64,000 nt of DNA from NCBI GenBank assembly GCA_963833505.1, contig CAWHYG010000006.1:558001-622000 (forward strand), read 5' to 3'. The first letter of the stretch is position 1. Every line of letters starts with the position of its first letter. The DNA is from CAWHYG01 sp963833505 (GTDB taxonomy: Bacteria; Eisenbacteria; RBG-16-71-46; CAIMUX01). The notes beneath the pieces were generated by a model. The model worked only from the letters and a program-made list of their open reading frames with translations, searched no databases and had not been told where the DNA came from. Of the stretch, positions 16,644-24,149 are shown piece after piece. The translations under genes were made by a program, and so were the position numbers.

Positions 16644-17693
16644 ATGGACCTGGCGCTACTGGGGGCGGGCAACATCGCGCAACGGGGTCACCTGCATGCG
16701 CTCCGATCGGCGCCCGAGCTGACCGAAGCGATCCGGGTGACCTCCTGCTGCGATCTCGCTCCGCGCAACCTGGAGATCATGCGGGAGGCGATTCCCGGCC
16801 TTCGGGTCTATCCGACGGTCGAGGCTCTTCTGGCGGCCGAGGACCCGCACGCCGTCGATATCTGCACGCCTCCCGATTCCCACGCCGCGATCCTCAAGAA
16901 GGCGGCCGGCCGGGGCCTCCACGTGATCTGCGAAAAGCCCCTCTGCCGCACGGTCCAGGAGGCGGACGAGCTCGATTCCGCGATCCGCCATCGGCCGATC
17001 GTATTTCTTCCCTGCCACCAGTATCACCACGCTCCCCCTTGGAGAGCCGTGGCCGACGCGGTCCGGTCCGGGGAGATCGGCGATCTTCGTTTCGTGGAGT
17101 GGACCGTCTGGCGGACCGAAGCCAACCCGGGGAGCTCCCACTGGGCTCCGAGCTGGCGGACGGATCCCGCGGTGGCCGGAGGCGGCATCCTCATGGACCA
17201 CGGGGCGCACGTCGTCTACCAGCTTCGCTCCCTGCTCGGCGACCCCACCTGCGTCACGGCCCGGATGCAGTCCGTCCGGGGGCAGCAATATGCGGTGGAG
17301 GACACGGCCAGCGTCATTCTAGAGTACCCGAGGGCCGTGGCTCGCCTCGGATTCACCTGGGGCGCCCCGGTCAGGGAGATCACGAGTCGCCTCGTCGGAA
17401 CAAAGGGAGAGATCAGGGTCTCCGACGACCGGATCGCCTTGTCCGCCGGCGGCCGGGAAAGGGCCATCGAATTCGAAGCCGGGATGTCGGCCGGCTCGGC
17501 CCACGCGGATTGGTTCGTGCCGCTCTTCAAGGACTTCGCGGCCCGGGTCCGGCGGCGCGACTACTCCAGGGATGGATTGGACGAGGCTCTGGCCTCCGCC
17601 CGCACGCTTGAGGCCTGCTATCGATCGGCCGCGGAGGGACGGACGATTCAGTTGTCCACGCAGGATCTCACCAGGGAGCCGGTCACGGCATGA
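16644..17693 (+). CDS. Gfo/Idh/MocA-family NAD(P)-dependent oxidoreductase
   Basis: Dehydrogenase of the glucose-fructose/inositol dehydrogenase superfamily, acting on a sugar, cyclitol or similar polyol. The 349-residue protein has the N-terminal Rossmann nucleotide site (LLGAGNIAQRG, residues 5-15), the family ICEKPL motif (EKP 97-99, Lys98 is the usual catalytic lysine) and the DHGAH motif (Asp185, His189) in the C-terminal alpha/beta domain. GTKGEIRV and a C-terminal SARTLEACYRSA helix complete the fold. Start ATG at 16644 has GAAGGAG eight bases upstream; a longer open frame to 16188 is unlikely. First gene of a coupled operon; substrate cannot be told from the sequence. Confidence 0.88.
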   Translation: MDLALLGAGNIAQRGHLHALRSAPELTEAIRVTSCCDLAPRNLEIMREAIPGLRVYPTVEALLAAEDPHAVDICTPPDSHAAILKKAAGRGLHVICEKPLCRTVQEADELDSAIRHRPIVFLPCHQYHHAPPWRAVADAVRSGEIGDLRFVEWTVWRTEANPGSSHWAPSWRTDPAVAGGGILMDHGAHVVYQLRSLLGDPTCVTARMQSVRGQQYAVEDTASVILEYPRAVARLGFTWGAPVREITSRLVGTKGEIRVSDDRIALSAGGRERAIEFEAGMSAGSAHADWFVPLFKDFAARVRRRDYSRDGLDEALASARTLEACYRSAAEGRTIQLSTQDLTREPVTA

Positions 17694-17812
17694 CGCCACC
17701 CGAAGGCCTGAGGCCGCAGGACGGCAGGACGCCGCCCGGAATCGGCAGCGGGGACTTTGCGCCCGATCGAGTCAGCACGACCCGGTCGGTTGAAGGGCCG
17801 GTGGCGGCGTGA
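17690..17812 (+). CDS. Tiny ORF (40 codons) coupled between the oxidoreductase and the flippase-like gene
   Basis: Starts with an ATGA overlap with the preceding stop and ends with a GTGA overlap with the next start, so ribosomes leaving the oxidoreductase gene could translate it and pass to the membrane protein gene. The 40-residue product (starting MTPPEGLRPQDGRTPPG) is Pro/Gly/Arg-rich and has no family I recognise. It may be a coupling peptide, or simply a spacer that happens to be open. Too short for statistical coding evidence. Confidence 0.3.
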   Translation: MTPPEGLRPQDGRTPPGIGSGDFAPDRVSTTRSVEGPVAA

Positions 17813-18876
17813 AGCGGTTCGAGTTCGTCTTCTTCATCCTGGGAGCCGGACTCTTCTATCTTCTGCTCCGGAGCTTCGGCATCTCGTCGCTGTTCGAGGC
17901 CATCGCCGGCCAGGGCGCGCGGTTCCTTCTCATCCTCATTCCGACCGCGGTCTCCTATGTCCTCTTCTGCTTCGCCTGGTGGCTCACGCTGGAGCCGGAC
18001 GACCGGCGGAAGACGGGGTTCGGCTACCTTCTTCTCCTCTCCATCTCGGGATTCTCGATCAACTACATCACGCCGTTCATCGCGCTGGGAGGCGAGCCGC
18101 TCAAGATGATGCTCCTGGGCCGGCGCGTGGGGAAGCAGGAGGCGGTCAGCTCGGTGATCGCCTATAACGGCCTGCACGTCCTGTCGCACCTGTTCGTCTT
18201 TCTCGTGGCCTGCGGGATCGGCTTCTGGCTGCTGCCGCACACCCCGGGGCGGATCCTGGGACTCTCCATCGGGACGATCGTCTGCGCCGCTCTCATCGCC
18301 GTCATCCTGAGCTGCCACGAGCGCGGGCTGATGGAACGCCTGTTCCGGTTTCTGGGACGGCGTCGCCTCCTCCGGGCCAGCGAGGAAAAGCAGGCCGAGT
18401 GGCGGGAGCGCCTGGTGCGCTATGACGAGAACGTCACCCGCTTCTACCGCCGGCGGCGCGCGACCTTCTGTCTGGCGCTCGGCGCGGACTTCCTCGGCCG
18501 CGCCATCTGGGCCATGGAAATCGTGATCATGCTGTACAACGTCGGCCGCCACATCAATCCGCTCACGGCCTACTTCGTCCACAACGTGAGCGGCATGCTC
18601 ATGGTTCTGACCTTCTTCGTCCCGTACGAGCTGGGGGTGAAGGAAGGGGGCCTGATCCTGGTGCTCCGGTGGCTCGGGCTCGATCCTTCTCTCGGCGTCT
18701 ACATCGGCGTGGCGGGCCGGGTTCGGGAGATGCTCTGGATCGGTATCGGACTGACCATCGTGGCCGCGCTCGGCGTGCGGCGCCCACCTCTGTTCCACGG
18801 AGGGCAGGTCTTCGGCGGCCGCGAACCGCTGCCAAAGCCGCGGAACGCCGGATTCCTCAGGAAGGAGACGGAATGA
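17809..18876 (+). CDS. Flippase-like integral membrane protein (LPG synthase TM / UPF0104 family)
   Basis: Polytopic membrane protein related to the transmembrane half of lysylphosphatidylglycerol synthase (AglD2/MprF-like), a family linked to moving lipid-linked head groups. The 355-residue product has about seven or eight hydrophobic helices, including FVFFILGAGLFYLLL (5-19), LLILIPTAVSYVLFCFAWWL (about 41-60), the conserved FSINYITPFIALGGEPLKMMLL segment (about 82-103; the GGEP motif is diagnostic), and VSGMLMVLTFFVPYELGVKEGG near residue 270 (the F-P-x-x-x-G-x-x-E-G motif). It starts with GTG overlapping the previous stop and ends in an ATGA overlap with the next gene. Role in exporting or flipping a modified lipid is inferred from family and context. 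Confidence 0.85.
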   Translation: MKRFEFVFFILGAGLFYLLLRSFGISSLFEAIAGQGARFLLILIPTAVSYVLFCFAWWLTLEPDDRRKTGFGYLLLLSISGFSINYITPFIALGGEPLKMMLLGRRVGKQEAVSSVIAYNGLHVLSHLFVFLVACGIGFWLLPHTPGRILGLSIGTIVCAALIAVILSCHERGLMERLFRFLGRRRLLRASEEKQAEWRERLVRYDENVTRFYRRRRATFCLALGADFLGRAIWAMEIVIMLYNVGRHINPLTAYFVHNVSGMLMVLTFFVPYELGVKEGGLILVLRWLGLDPSLGVYIGVAGRVREMLWIGIGLTIVAALGVRRPPLFHGGQVFGGREPLPKPRNAGFLRKETE

Positions 18877-19952
18877 GCTGGAGGAGCCTGAGGGAAGAAC
18901 TGGAGGCGCGCCAGGCCCTGAAGGCGTGGGAGATCGAGGAGTGGCTGGACCGGGCGTTCTTCCGGCCGGTCGCCCTTGTCTTCACCGCCGTGCTCCGGCG
19001 GATCGGCGCGACCCCCGACCAGGTCAGCGTGGGCGGAATGCTCATCGGCATGCTGGCGGTCCCGTGGCTTTTCGGGCCGCACCTCGGCAACGTGGTGACG
19101 GCGGTGGTTCTTCTCTGGGTCGCCGAAACCCTGGACGCGGCCGATGGGCAGCTGGCCCGCCTCCGGGGCCAGAGCTCCCCCTACGGCAACGTGGTGGACG
19201 GCGTCTGCAGCACCTTCCTCTATCTCGCGATCTACCTCGGGCTCGGGATCGGGCTGTGGATGCGGAGCGGCCACTGGCTCTGGATGCTGGCCGCGGCCGG
19301 GGCTGCGGTCTGCCATTCCCTGCAGAGCGCGCTCTATGATTTCTACCGCACGGAGTACGTCCGGGTCGTGCGCAAGCGCCAGGCCGCCGATCGAAACGCG
19401 CCGCGCCTGTCGCCTCGCAAAGCGGGCGGGATGCCGGCCGTGCTCTCCGCGCCCACCATGCAGAGCGCCCGGGTCGGGTCGGGCCCGCGGTTCGGCGAGA
19501 CGTTGCGCACCGGTCCGCCCGCGTCGCCGGTGCGGTTTCTTCAGACGTGGACGCAACGCTGGCTGGCCGCTCTCTATCGGGATTACTCCGTCCGCCAGGC
19601 CTGGACGACTCCGACCTACCGGCCGCTCCTGCGCCGGATGTCGGAGCGGTTCCGCGGGCGCCCGGTCTCCGACGGGTTCGCCCGGGTCTATGCGGCCCGC
19701 CAGGGCCGGTTGGTCCGCTGGTGGAACCTGCTCGGTCCGAACTCCCATCTCATCCTGCTGAGCGCCGCGCTCCTGGCGCGCCGGCCCGAGTGGTATCTCT
19801 GGGCCAATATCGCGGCCTTCAACCTCTACGCCGTCCTCATGACCTGGATCCAGCGCGGAGTCTCCGCCGGCCTCGTGCGGGATCTGAGGCGGGAGCCTCT
19901 GGAAATCCCGGCCCACCGCGAGAAGGCGCAGGTCCTGAGCATCGCGCCGTGA
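18873..19952 (+). CDS. CDP-alcohol phosphatidyltransferase-family membrane protein
   Basis: Family transfers a phospho-alcohol from a CDP-activated donor to another alcohol, making phospholipids or phosphodiesters. The 359-residue protein carries the CDP-OH motif at residues 88-113: D88-x2-D91-G92-x2-A95-R96-x8-G105-x3-D109, but the fourth aspartate, normally four residues after the third and proposed as the catalytic base, is Ser113. Hydrophobic helices lie at about 34-41, 55-85, 113-130, 144-160 and 300-345. It is much longer than the usual ~200 residues, with a charged insertion (about 175-290) between membrane segments. Neighbouring nucleotidyltransferase could supply the CDP-alcohol. Either an atypical active site or a changed reaction. 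Confidence 0.82.
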   Translation: MSWRSLREELEARQALKAWEIEEWLDRAFFRPVALVFTAVLRRIGATPDQVSVGGMLIGMLAVPWLFGPHLGNVVTAVVLLWVAETLDAADGQLARLRGQSSPYGNVVDGVCSTFLYLAIYLGLGIGLWMRSGHWLWMLAAAGAAVCHSLQSALYDFYRTEYVRVVRKRQAADRNAPRLSPRKAGGMPAVLSAPTMQSARVGSGPRFGETLRTGPPASPVRFLQTWTQRWLAALYRDYSVRQAWTTPTYRPLLRRMSERFRGRPVSDGFARVYAARQGRLVRWWNLLGPNSHLILLSAALLARRPEWYLWANIAAFNLYAVLMTWIQRGVSAGLVRDLRREPLEIPAHREKAQVLSIAP

Positions 19953-20032
19953 AGGCGCGCGCATCGGCCAGGCCGAACTGACCTCCGTTGACGGTTCCCA
20001 ACCGAGCCCGGAGCGGGCGAAAGGCGTTGACC

Positions 20033-20740
20033 ATGACGGCCGGACCCTGGAAAGCCCTGTTGATCGACTACGGGGGAACCCTGGACGGCGACGGCACGCA
20101 CTGGAGCCGGCGCTTTGACGCCGCGTTCCGCACCCAGGGATTCGAATATTCCGACGAGCATCTGGCCCGGGCTTTTCGCGCTTCCGAGGACGCGATGGCG
20201 GTGGATCCGGCGGTCCGCTTGATGGGCCTCGAGTCCTCGCTTCGCCGGCAGGCGGGGCTCATGCTGGCGAGCCTCGGTCTTCCCGCTGAGCCCGGCACGG
20301 AAGCCGCCACGCGGTTTCTGGTGGCGGAAACCCGCGATTTCCTGGCGCGGAACGCGGCCGTCCTGCGCCTTCTGAAGGAGCGATATCGTTTGGGAATCCT
20401 GTCGAACTTCAACGGCAATCTGGAGCGGACTCTCCGGGACGAGGGGCTTCGGCCGCTCGTCCACGGCGTCTTCGACTCCGACGTCGTCGGGCTGCGCAAA
20501 CCGGATCCCGCGTTCTTCCGCTACGCGCTCGATGCCCTGGAGACGGAGCCGCAGGCGGCCGCGATGATCGGGGATTCCGTGGACATGGATCTGCGTCCGG
20601 CCCGCGACTTGGGAATGGCCACGGTCTGGGTGCGGGAGCCCACCCGGCCGGCACCGGGATTTTGCCCCGATTTCACGTTGAGAAACTTCCGGGATTTGTC
20701 CACTCTCCTTGGGGTCCAGGAACCGGAGACGGCACGGTGA
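20033..20740 (+). CDS. HAD-superfamily hydrolase
   Basis: Haloacid dehalogenase-like enzyme, most likely a phosphatase for a small phosphorylated intermediate. The 235-residue protein shows motif I as IDYGGTLDG (nucleophile Asp12), motif II ILSNFNG (about 124), motif III lysine in GLRKPDPAFF (about 157) and motif IV IGDSVDMDL (about 180). Motif I is D-x-G-x-T where phosphatases usually have D-x-D-x-T, so the general acid/base aspartate is missing; similar D-Y-G-G-T sequences occur in some HAD branches. A helical cap (about 25-110) is of subfamily I type. The start at 20033 places the nucleophile near the N-terminus; a TTG 45 bases upstream is possible. Confidence 0.82.
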   Translation: MTAGPWKALLIDYGGTLDGDGTHWSRRFDAAFRTQGFEYSDEHLARAFRASEDAMAVDPAVRLMGLESSLRRQAGLMLASLGLPAEPGTEAATRFLVAETRDFLARNAAVLRLLKERYRLGILSNFNGNLERTLRDEGLRPLVHGVFDSDVVGLRKPDPAFFRYALDALETEPQAAAMIGDSVDMDLRPARDLGMATVWVREPTRPAPGFCPDFTLRNFRDLSTLLGVQEPETAR

Positions 20741-21444
20741 TCGCCGGGATCCTGGCGGCGGGGGAAGGAAGCCGCCTGCAGGGGGGATCACGCCGGATCC
20801 TCAAACCTCTGGTCGAGGTTCGGGGGAAACCCCTCATCCAGAGGACGATCGAACAGCTCGTGGGGGCGGGAGCGGAGGGAATTCACATCATCGTGAACGA
20901 GGACTCCGTGGAGGTGCGGGATCGGATGCTCGGGCTGCGCTGGCCGGTCCCGATTCACTTCACCGTCCGCTCAACCCCGAGCTCCATGCACAGCCTGCTG
21001 GTCCTCCGCCCGAACTTCGAGGGACAGGCCGCTTTCGTCTCCATGGTCGATTCGATTCTTCCGCCCGGGGCCCTGGCCGGGCTGGTTCGGGGGGCCGAGA
21101 AGCGCCGGAAGTCCGACGCCACGCTCGGGCTGACTTCCTACGTGGATGATGAGAAGCCGCTTCACGCCCGGCTTTCCGGGGAACGCATCACCGCGCTCGG
21201 CACCGGCCTGCCGCGAGCCCGTCTCGTGACCGCCGGAGTGTATTATTTCGCGCCCACCGTCTGGCCCGCTCTGGATCGGGCCGCCAGCCTGGGCCTGTCC
21301 CGGATGCGAGCTTTCCTGGGACATCTCTTGGAAACCGGATTCCGGCTCCACGGCCACCGCCTTCCCAAAGTGGTGGATGTCGACCGGCCCGAAGACCTCC
21401 GGGCCGCCGAAGAGGCCGTGGCGCTGTGGGAGCAAGACGCATGA
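20737..21444 (+). CDS. Nucleotidyltransferase (NTP_transferase family)
   Basis: Sugar- or polyol-phosphate nucleotidyltransferase that would make an NDP (probably CDP) activated donor. The 235-residue protein begins at GTG overlapping the previous stop (GTGA) and has the family signature AGILAAGEGSRLQGG (residues 3-17) with the basic ILKPLVEVRGKPLI (21-34), a variant of the usual PK-x-L-x-x-V-x-G-x-P-L pattern. VSMVDSILP (about 105) supplies the metal-binding aspartate region, and a C-terminal VVDVDRPEDLRAAE motif is typical of MobA/IPCT-like enzymes. The pairing with a CDP-alcohol transferase recalls archaeal and thermophile inositol-phosphate cytidylyltransferase/DIPP synthase pairs, but substrate is unknown. 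Confidence 0.85.
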   Translation: MIAGILAAGEGSRLQGGSRRILKPLVEVRGKPLIQRTIEQLVGAGAEGIHIIVNEDSVEVRDRMLGLRWPVPIHFTVRSTPSSMHSLLVLRPNFEGQAAFVSMVDSILPPGALAGLVRGAEKRRKSDATLGLTSYVDDEKPLHARLSGERITALGTGLPRARLVTAGVYYFAPTVWPALDRAASLGLSRMRAFLGHLLETGFRLHGHRLPKVVDVDRPEDLRAAEEAVALWEQDA

Positions 21445-22331
21445 TGCCGCAATCACACCCGTTGGACACCTGGTCCCGGCCCGCCCGGCGCCGGCCCGAA
21501 ACCGCGCCGCCGGCGCCGCAATTCACGGGAATCGCCCGCTCGGTCGAGTTCTCCCCCAATCATGAGTCGAACGACGCCGCGATCATCCGGCTGACGCGCG
21601 AAGCCCTGGAGCTCCGCGGCTACCGCGTGGCCATGATCGGAGAGGACGAGCTGCCCACGGCTCGGATCGAGTCTCCCGTCATCTTTCACATGTGCCAGGG
21701 ACCGCGGAGCATGGTTTGGCTGAGCCGCCTGGAGGAGCAGGGCAAGCTGCTCATCAACTCCTCCCGGGCGGTCCGGAACTGCTTCCGCATCTCCATGACC
21801 GAGCGGTTCGCCCGCGCCCGCGTCCCCTTCCCGCGCACCATCCCGGTGGACACCGCGATCGAACAAATCCCCGAGGAAGTGGCCGATCTCCGGACCTTCT
21901 GGGTCAAGCGCGGGGACGTCCATGCCACCCAGAAAGGGGACGTCGTCCGGGTGGAGGATCACGACCAGGCCCTCGCCGTGCTCGGCGCGATGCGGGGCCG
22001 GGGCATCGAGCGCGCCGTCCTGCAGGAGCATCTGCAGGGCGACGTGATCAAGTTCTACGCCATCCACAACAACGGCTTCTTCGAGTGGTACCACTCCGAG
22101 GGGCCGGCCACCCGGCCGGTCGATCCCGAGGCCCTGCGCAACGAGGCCGAGCGGGCGGCCGAAGCCGTCGGTCTCTCCATCTACGGAGGCGACCTGGTGG
22201 TCGGCGATTCTGGAATCGCCTTGATCGACATCAATGATTGGCCCAGTTTCGCGCGGTTCCGCGAGAAGGCCGCCCAGGGCATCGCGGAACAGATCATCAA
22301 GGAGGCGCGTGCTCATGGACGGATCGATTAG
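21441..22331 (+). CDS. ATP-grasp ligase-like protein
   Basis: Carboxylate-amine/thiol ligase of the ATP-grasp fold (RimK/DdlB-like), which forms an amide or ester-like bond through an acyl phosphate. The 296-residue protein has a pre-ATP-grasp domain, a LLINSSRAVRNCFRISMTE linker, the ATP-binding lysine segment FWVKRGDVHAT (about 153-163), the EHLQGDVIKFYAI strand and the Mg-binding C-terminal motif LVVGDSGIALIDINDWPSF with D-x-N (about 275-283). Start ATG at 21441 overlaps the previous stop (ATGA). Its place between a nucleotidyltransferase and an aminotransferase suggests it joins an amino acid or carboxylate to an amino group of the pathway product; that is inference. Confidence 0.8.
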   Translation: MMPQSHPLDTWSRPARRRPETAPPAPQFTGIARSVEFSPNHESNDAAIIRLTREALELRGYRVAMIGEDELPTARIESPVIFHMCQGPRSMVWLSRLEEQGKLLINSSRAVRNCFRISMTERFARARVPFPRTIPVDTAIEQIPEEVADLRTFWVKRGDVHATQKGDVVRVEDHDQALAVLGAMRGRGIERAVLQEHLQGDVIKFYAIHNNGFFEWYHSEGPATRPVDPEALRNEAERAAEAVGLSIYGGDLVVGDSGIALIDINDWPSFARFREKAAQGIAEQIIKEARAHGRID

Positions 22332-23691
22332 CCGAGAGGCCGAAGCCACGCGGAACGCCGCGTCCATCCAGGGTCCTGTCCCCGGTCCGAAGTCCCGCGA
22401 GATCTTCTCACGGGAACAGCGTTTCATGGCCCCGGGGACCCAGGGCTTCGCCCTGCTCTCCGGCCTGGTCATGGATCACGGCCGGGGCGCCACCCTGACG
22501 GACGTCGACGGGAACCGCTACATCGATTTCATCGCCGGGATCAACGTCGCTTCGCTCGGACACGCCCATCCCCGATGGGTCGAAGCGATGACGAACCAGA
22601 TCCGGAAGCTCAGTGTCGGCAGCTTCACCTCCGAGAACCGCGCCCGGCTGGTCGAGCTGGTCTCCGAGGTGACGCCGGGCGACCTCAACCGGGTGCAGTT
22701 CTACAGCGGTGGAGCCGAAGCGGTCGAGGCGGCCATCCGCCTGGCCAAGGCCTACACCAAGAAGTACGAGGTCATCGGGTTCTGGGGGGGATTCCACGGC
22801 AAGACCGGCGGCGTCCTCGGGGTCATGGGCTCGACCTTCAAGCACGGCATGGGCCCGCTCATGTCGGGCCTTCACCTCACCCCCTATCCCGACTGCTACC
22901 GCTGCCCGTTCAAGATGAAGTACCCCGACTGCAACTTCCACTGCCTGGATTTCGCCCGCGACGTCATCAAGCTCGAGACGACCAACTCGGTCGCGGCCGT
23001 CCTGGTCGAGCCGATCCAGGGCACGGCCGGCAACGTGGCTCCGCCTCCCGGAGCTATGAAGAAGATCCAGGAGATCGCCCGCGACCTGGGCGCCCTTCTG
23101 ATCTCGGATGAGATGATCACCGGCTTCGGACGGAGCGGAACCTGGTTCGGCGTCGACCACGACGGGGTCGTTCCGGACATCATGACCGTGGGCAAAGGGA
23201 TCGCCGCCGGGTTCCCGCTTTCCGGCGTGATCACGACGGACAAGATCGCCCACACGCCGCCCTGGAGCAATCCCTCGGGCAGCTCCTCCTCCTATGGCGG
23301 AAACCCGATGGGGGCGGCGGCGGCGCGCGCCTCGATCGAGACCATCCGCGATGAGAACCTGGTCGAGAACTCGCGCCGGGTCGGCGCCGCCATGCTGGCC
23401 CGCTTCCTCGAGTTCCAGAAGCGGTTCTCCTTCGTCGACGGGGTGGACGGCAAGGGGCTCATGATCCGGGTCGAATTCGTGAAGAGCAAGGAGACCCGGG
23501 AACGGCTCGACAAGAAGACCTGTGAGGGGATCTTCCTGGGCGCCTTGAAGCGCGGCCTCCTGACCATGGCCTATACGAGCAGCTTCCGCGTGAATCCTCC
23601 GCTCGTGGTGGATGAAGCCACGGCCATGGAGGGGATGGACATCCTCGAAGAGACCTTCGCCGAGACCGAGAAGGAGCTTTCGGGGCGCTGA
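22315..23691 (+). CDS. PLP-dependent class III aminotransferase
   Basis: Fold type I omega-aminotransferase (4-aminobutyrate/acetylornithine type). The 458-residue protein shows the substrate-entry motif TDVDGNRYIDFIAGINVASLGHAHP, the PLP phosphate loop YSGGAEAVEAAIRLAK, GFWGGFHGKTGG, the E-P-x-x-x-x-x-G motif (VEPIQGTAGN), the PLP Asp in LISDEMITGFGRSG and the Schiff-base lysine in MTVGKGIAAGFPLSG. A cysteine cluster (YPDCYRCPF ... YPDCNFHC, about 205-225) is also seen in many GABA-type aminotransferases. Start ATG 22315 has GGAGG nine bases upstream and overlaps the ATP-grasp gene by 17 bases. Last gene of the operon; followed by a terminator. It could aminate the carbonyl made by the Gfo/Idh enzyme. 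Confidence 0.92.
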   Translation: MDGSISREAEATRNAASIQGPVPGPKSREIFSREQRFMAPGTQGFALLSGLVMDHGRGATLTDVDGNRYIDFIAGINVASLGHAHPRWVEAMTNQIRKLSVGSFTSENRARLVELVSEVTPGDLNRVQFYSGGAEAVEAAIRLAKAYTKKYEVIGFWGGFHGKTGGVLGVMGSTFKHGMGPLMSGLHLTPYPDCYRCPFKMKYPDCNFHCLDFARDVIKLETTNSVAAVLVEPIQGTAGNVAPPPGAMKKIQEIARDLGALLISDEMITGFGRSGTWFGVDHDGVVPDIMTVGKGIAAGFPLSGVITTDKIAHTPPWSNPSGSSSSYGGNPMGAAAARASIETIRDENLVENSRRVGAAMLARFLEFQKRFSFVDGVDGKGLMIRVEFVKSKETRERLDKKTCEGIFLGALKRGLLTMAYTSSFRVNPPLVVDEATAMEGMDILEETFAETEKELSGR

Positions 23692-24076
23692 TTCCCGGGG
23701 GCTGGTCTTCTTGGGTGGTATTCCGGGGACGCCGGGTGGCCGGCGTCCCCTTTCGCATGCGCGCGAATCCTCCGTGGTCACGCGTTCGCTGGTCCTGGCG
23801 AGTCGCTGTTAGAATCCCCACGGCCGGATCCGGCGAAAGCTCCGGAAGCGGGCAGGCGTTGGCCGGACCTTCGGCGTTTGGACGGCCGACGCCCCGTCAG
23901 GTGAACGACATTCGGTGGCGCTTTCGACCGCGGCAGCTTGGACCGGATCTCAGAACGTGCGATGCCATGGCGCGGAGAGAGACTGGCGCGCTACAGTCGG
24001 TGCGGTCTTCAGAACGTCTGGTGATTGTCCTTCCAAAAGGGACCCGGTGATTCCGGGCTCTTTCACGGACCAGCGA
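23692..24076. other. Gap between aminotransferase and group II intron
   Basis: No gene is supported in this 385-base stretch. It contains the operon terminator (23725-23754) and, beyond it, what was the original upstream/leader region of the FG-GAP gene before the intron split it off: the bases at 24071-24076 join directly to 25994 when the intron is removed. A possible TAGAAT -10 box occurs near 23810, without a convincing -35. Confidence 0.5.
23725..23754 (+). terminator. Intrinsic-type terminator of the head-group operon
   Basis: Perfect 9-bp stem GGGGACGCC / GGCGTCCCC with an 8-base loop, followed by a short TTTC run, 33 bases after the aminotransferase stop. Strong stem but short U-tract. 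Confidence 0.6.
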
Positions 24077-24116
24077 GTCGGAGTAGGAACCATGGTCACC
24101 CATAGCCCCCTCCACA

Positions 24117-24149
24117 GAACCGGACGAGCGGGACTACCGCATCCGGCTC
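24117..24149 (-). ncRNA. Group II intron domain V (with domain VI to 24077)
   Basis: A 33-base hairpin GAGCCGGAT...TCCGGTTC with the catalytic AGC triad at its 5' strand and a TAGT-type apical loop region. The stop codon of the maturase (TAG) lies inside this domain, so the last codons (G-S-R-M-R) are read from domain V itself. Domain VI follows at 24116-24077 with a long G-rich stem and the bulged A at 24084. Confidence 0.85.
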
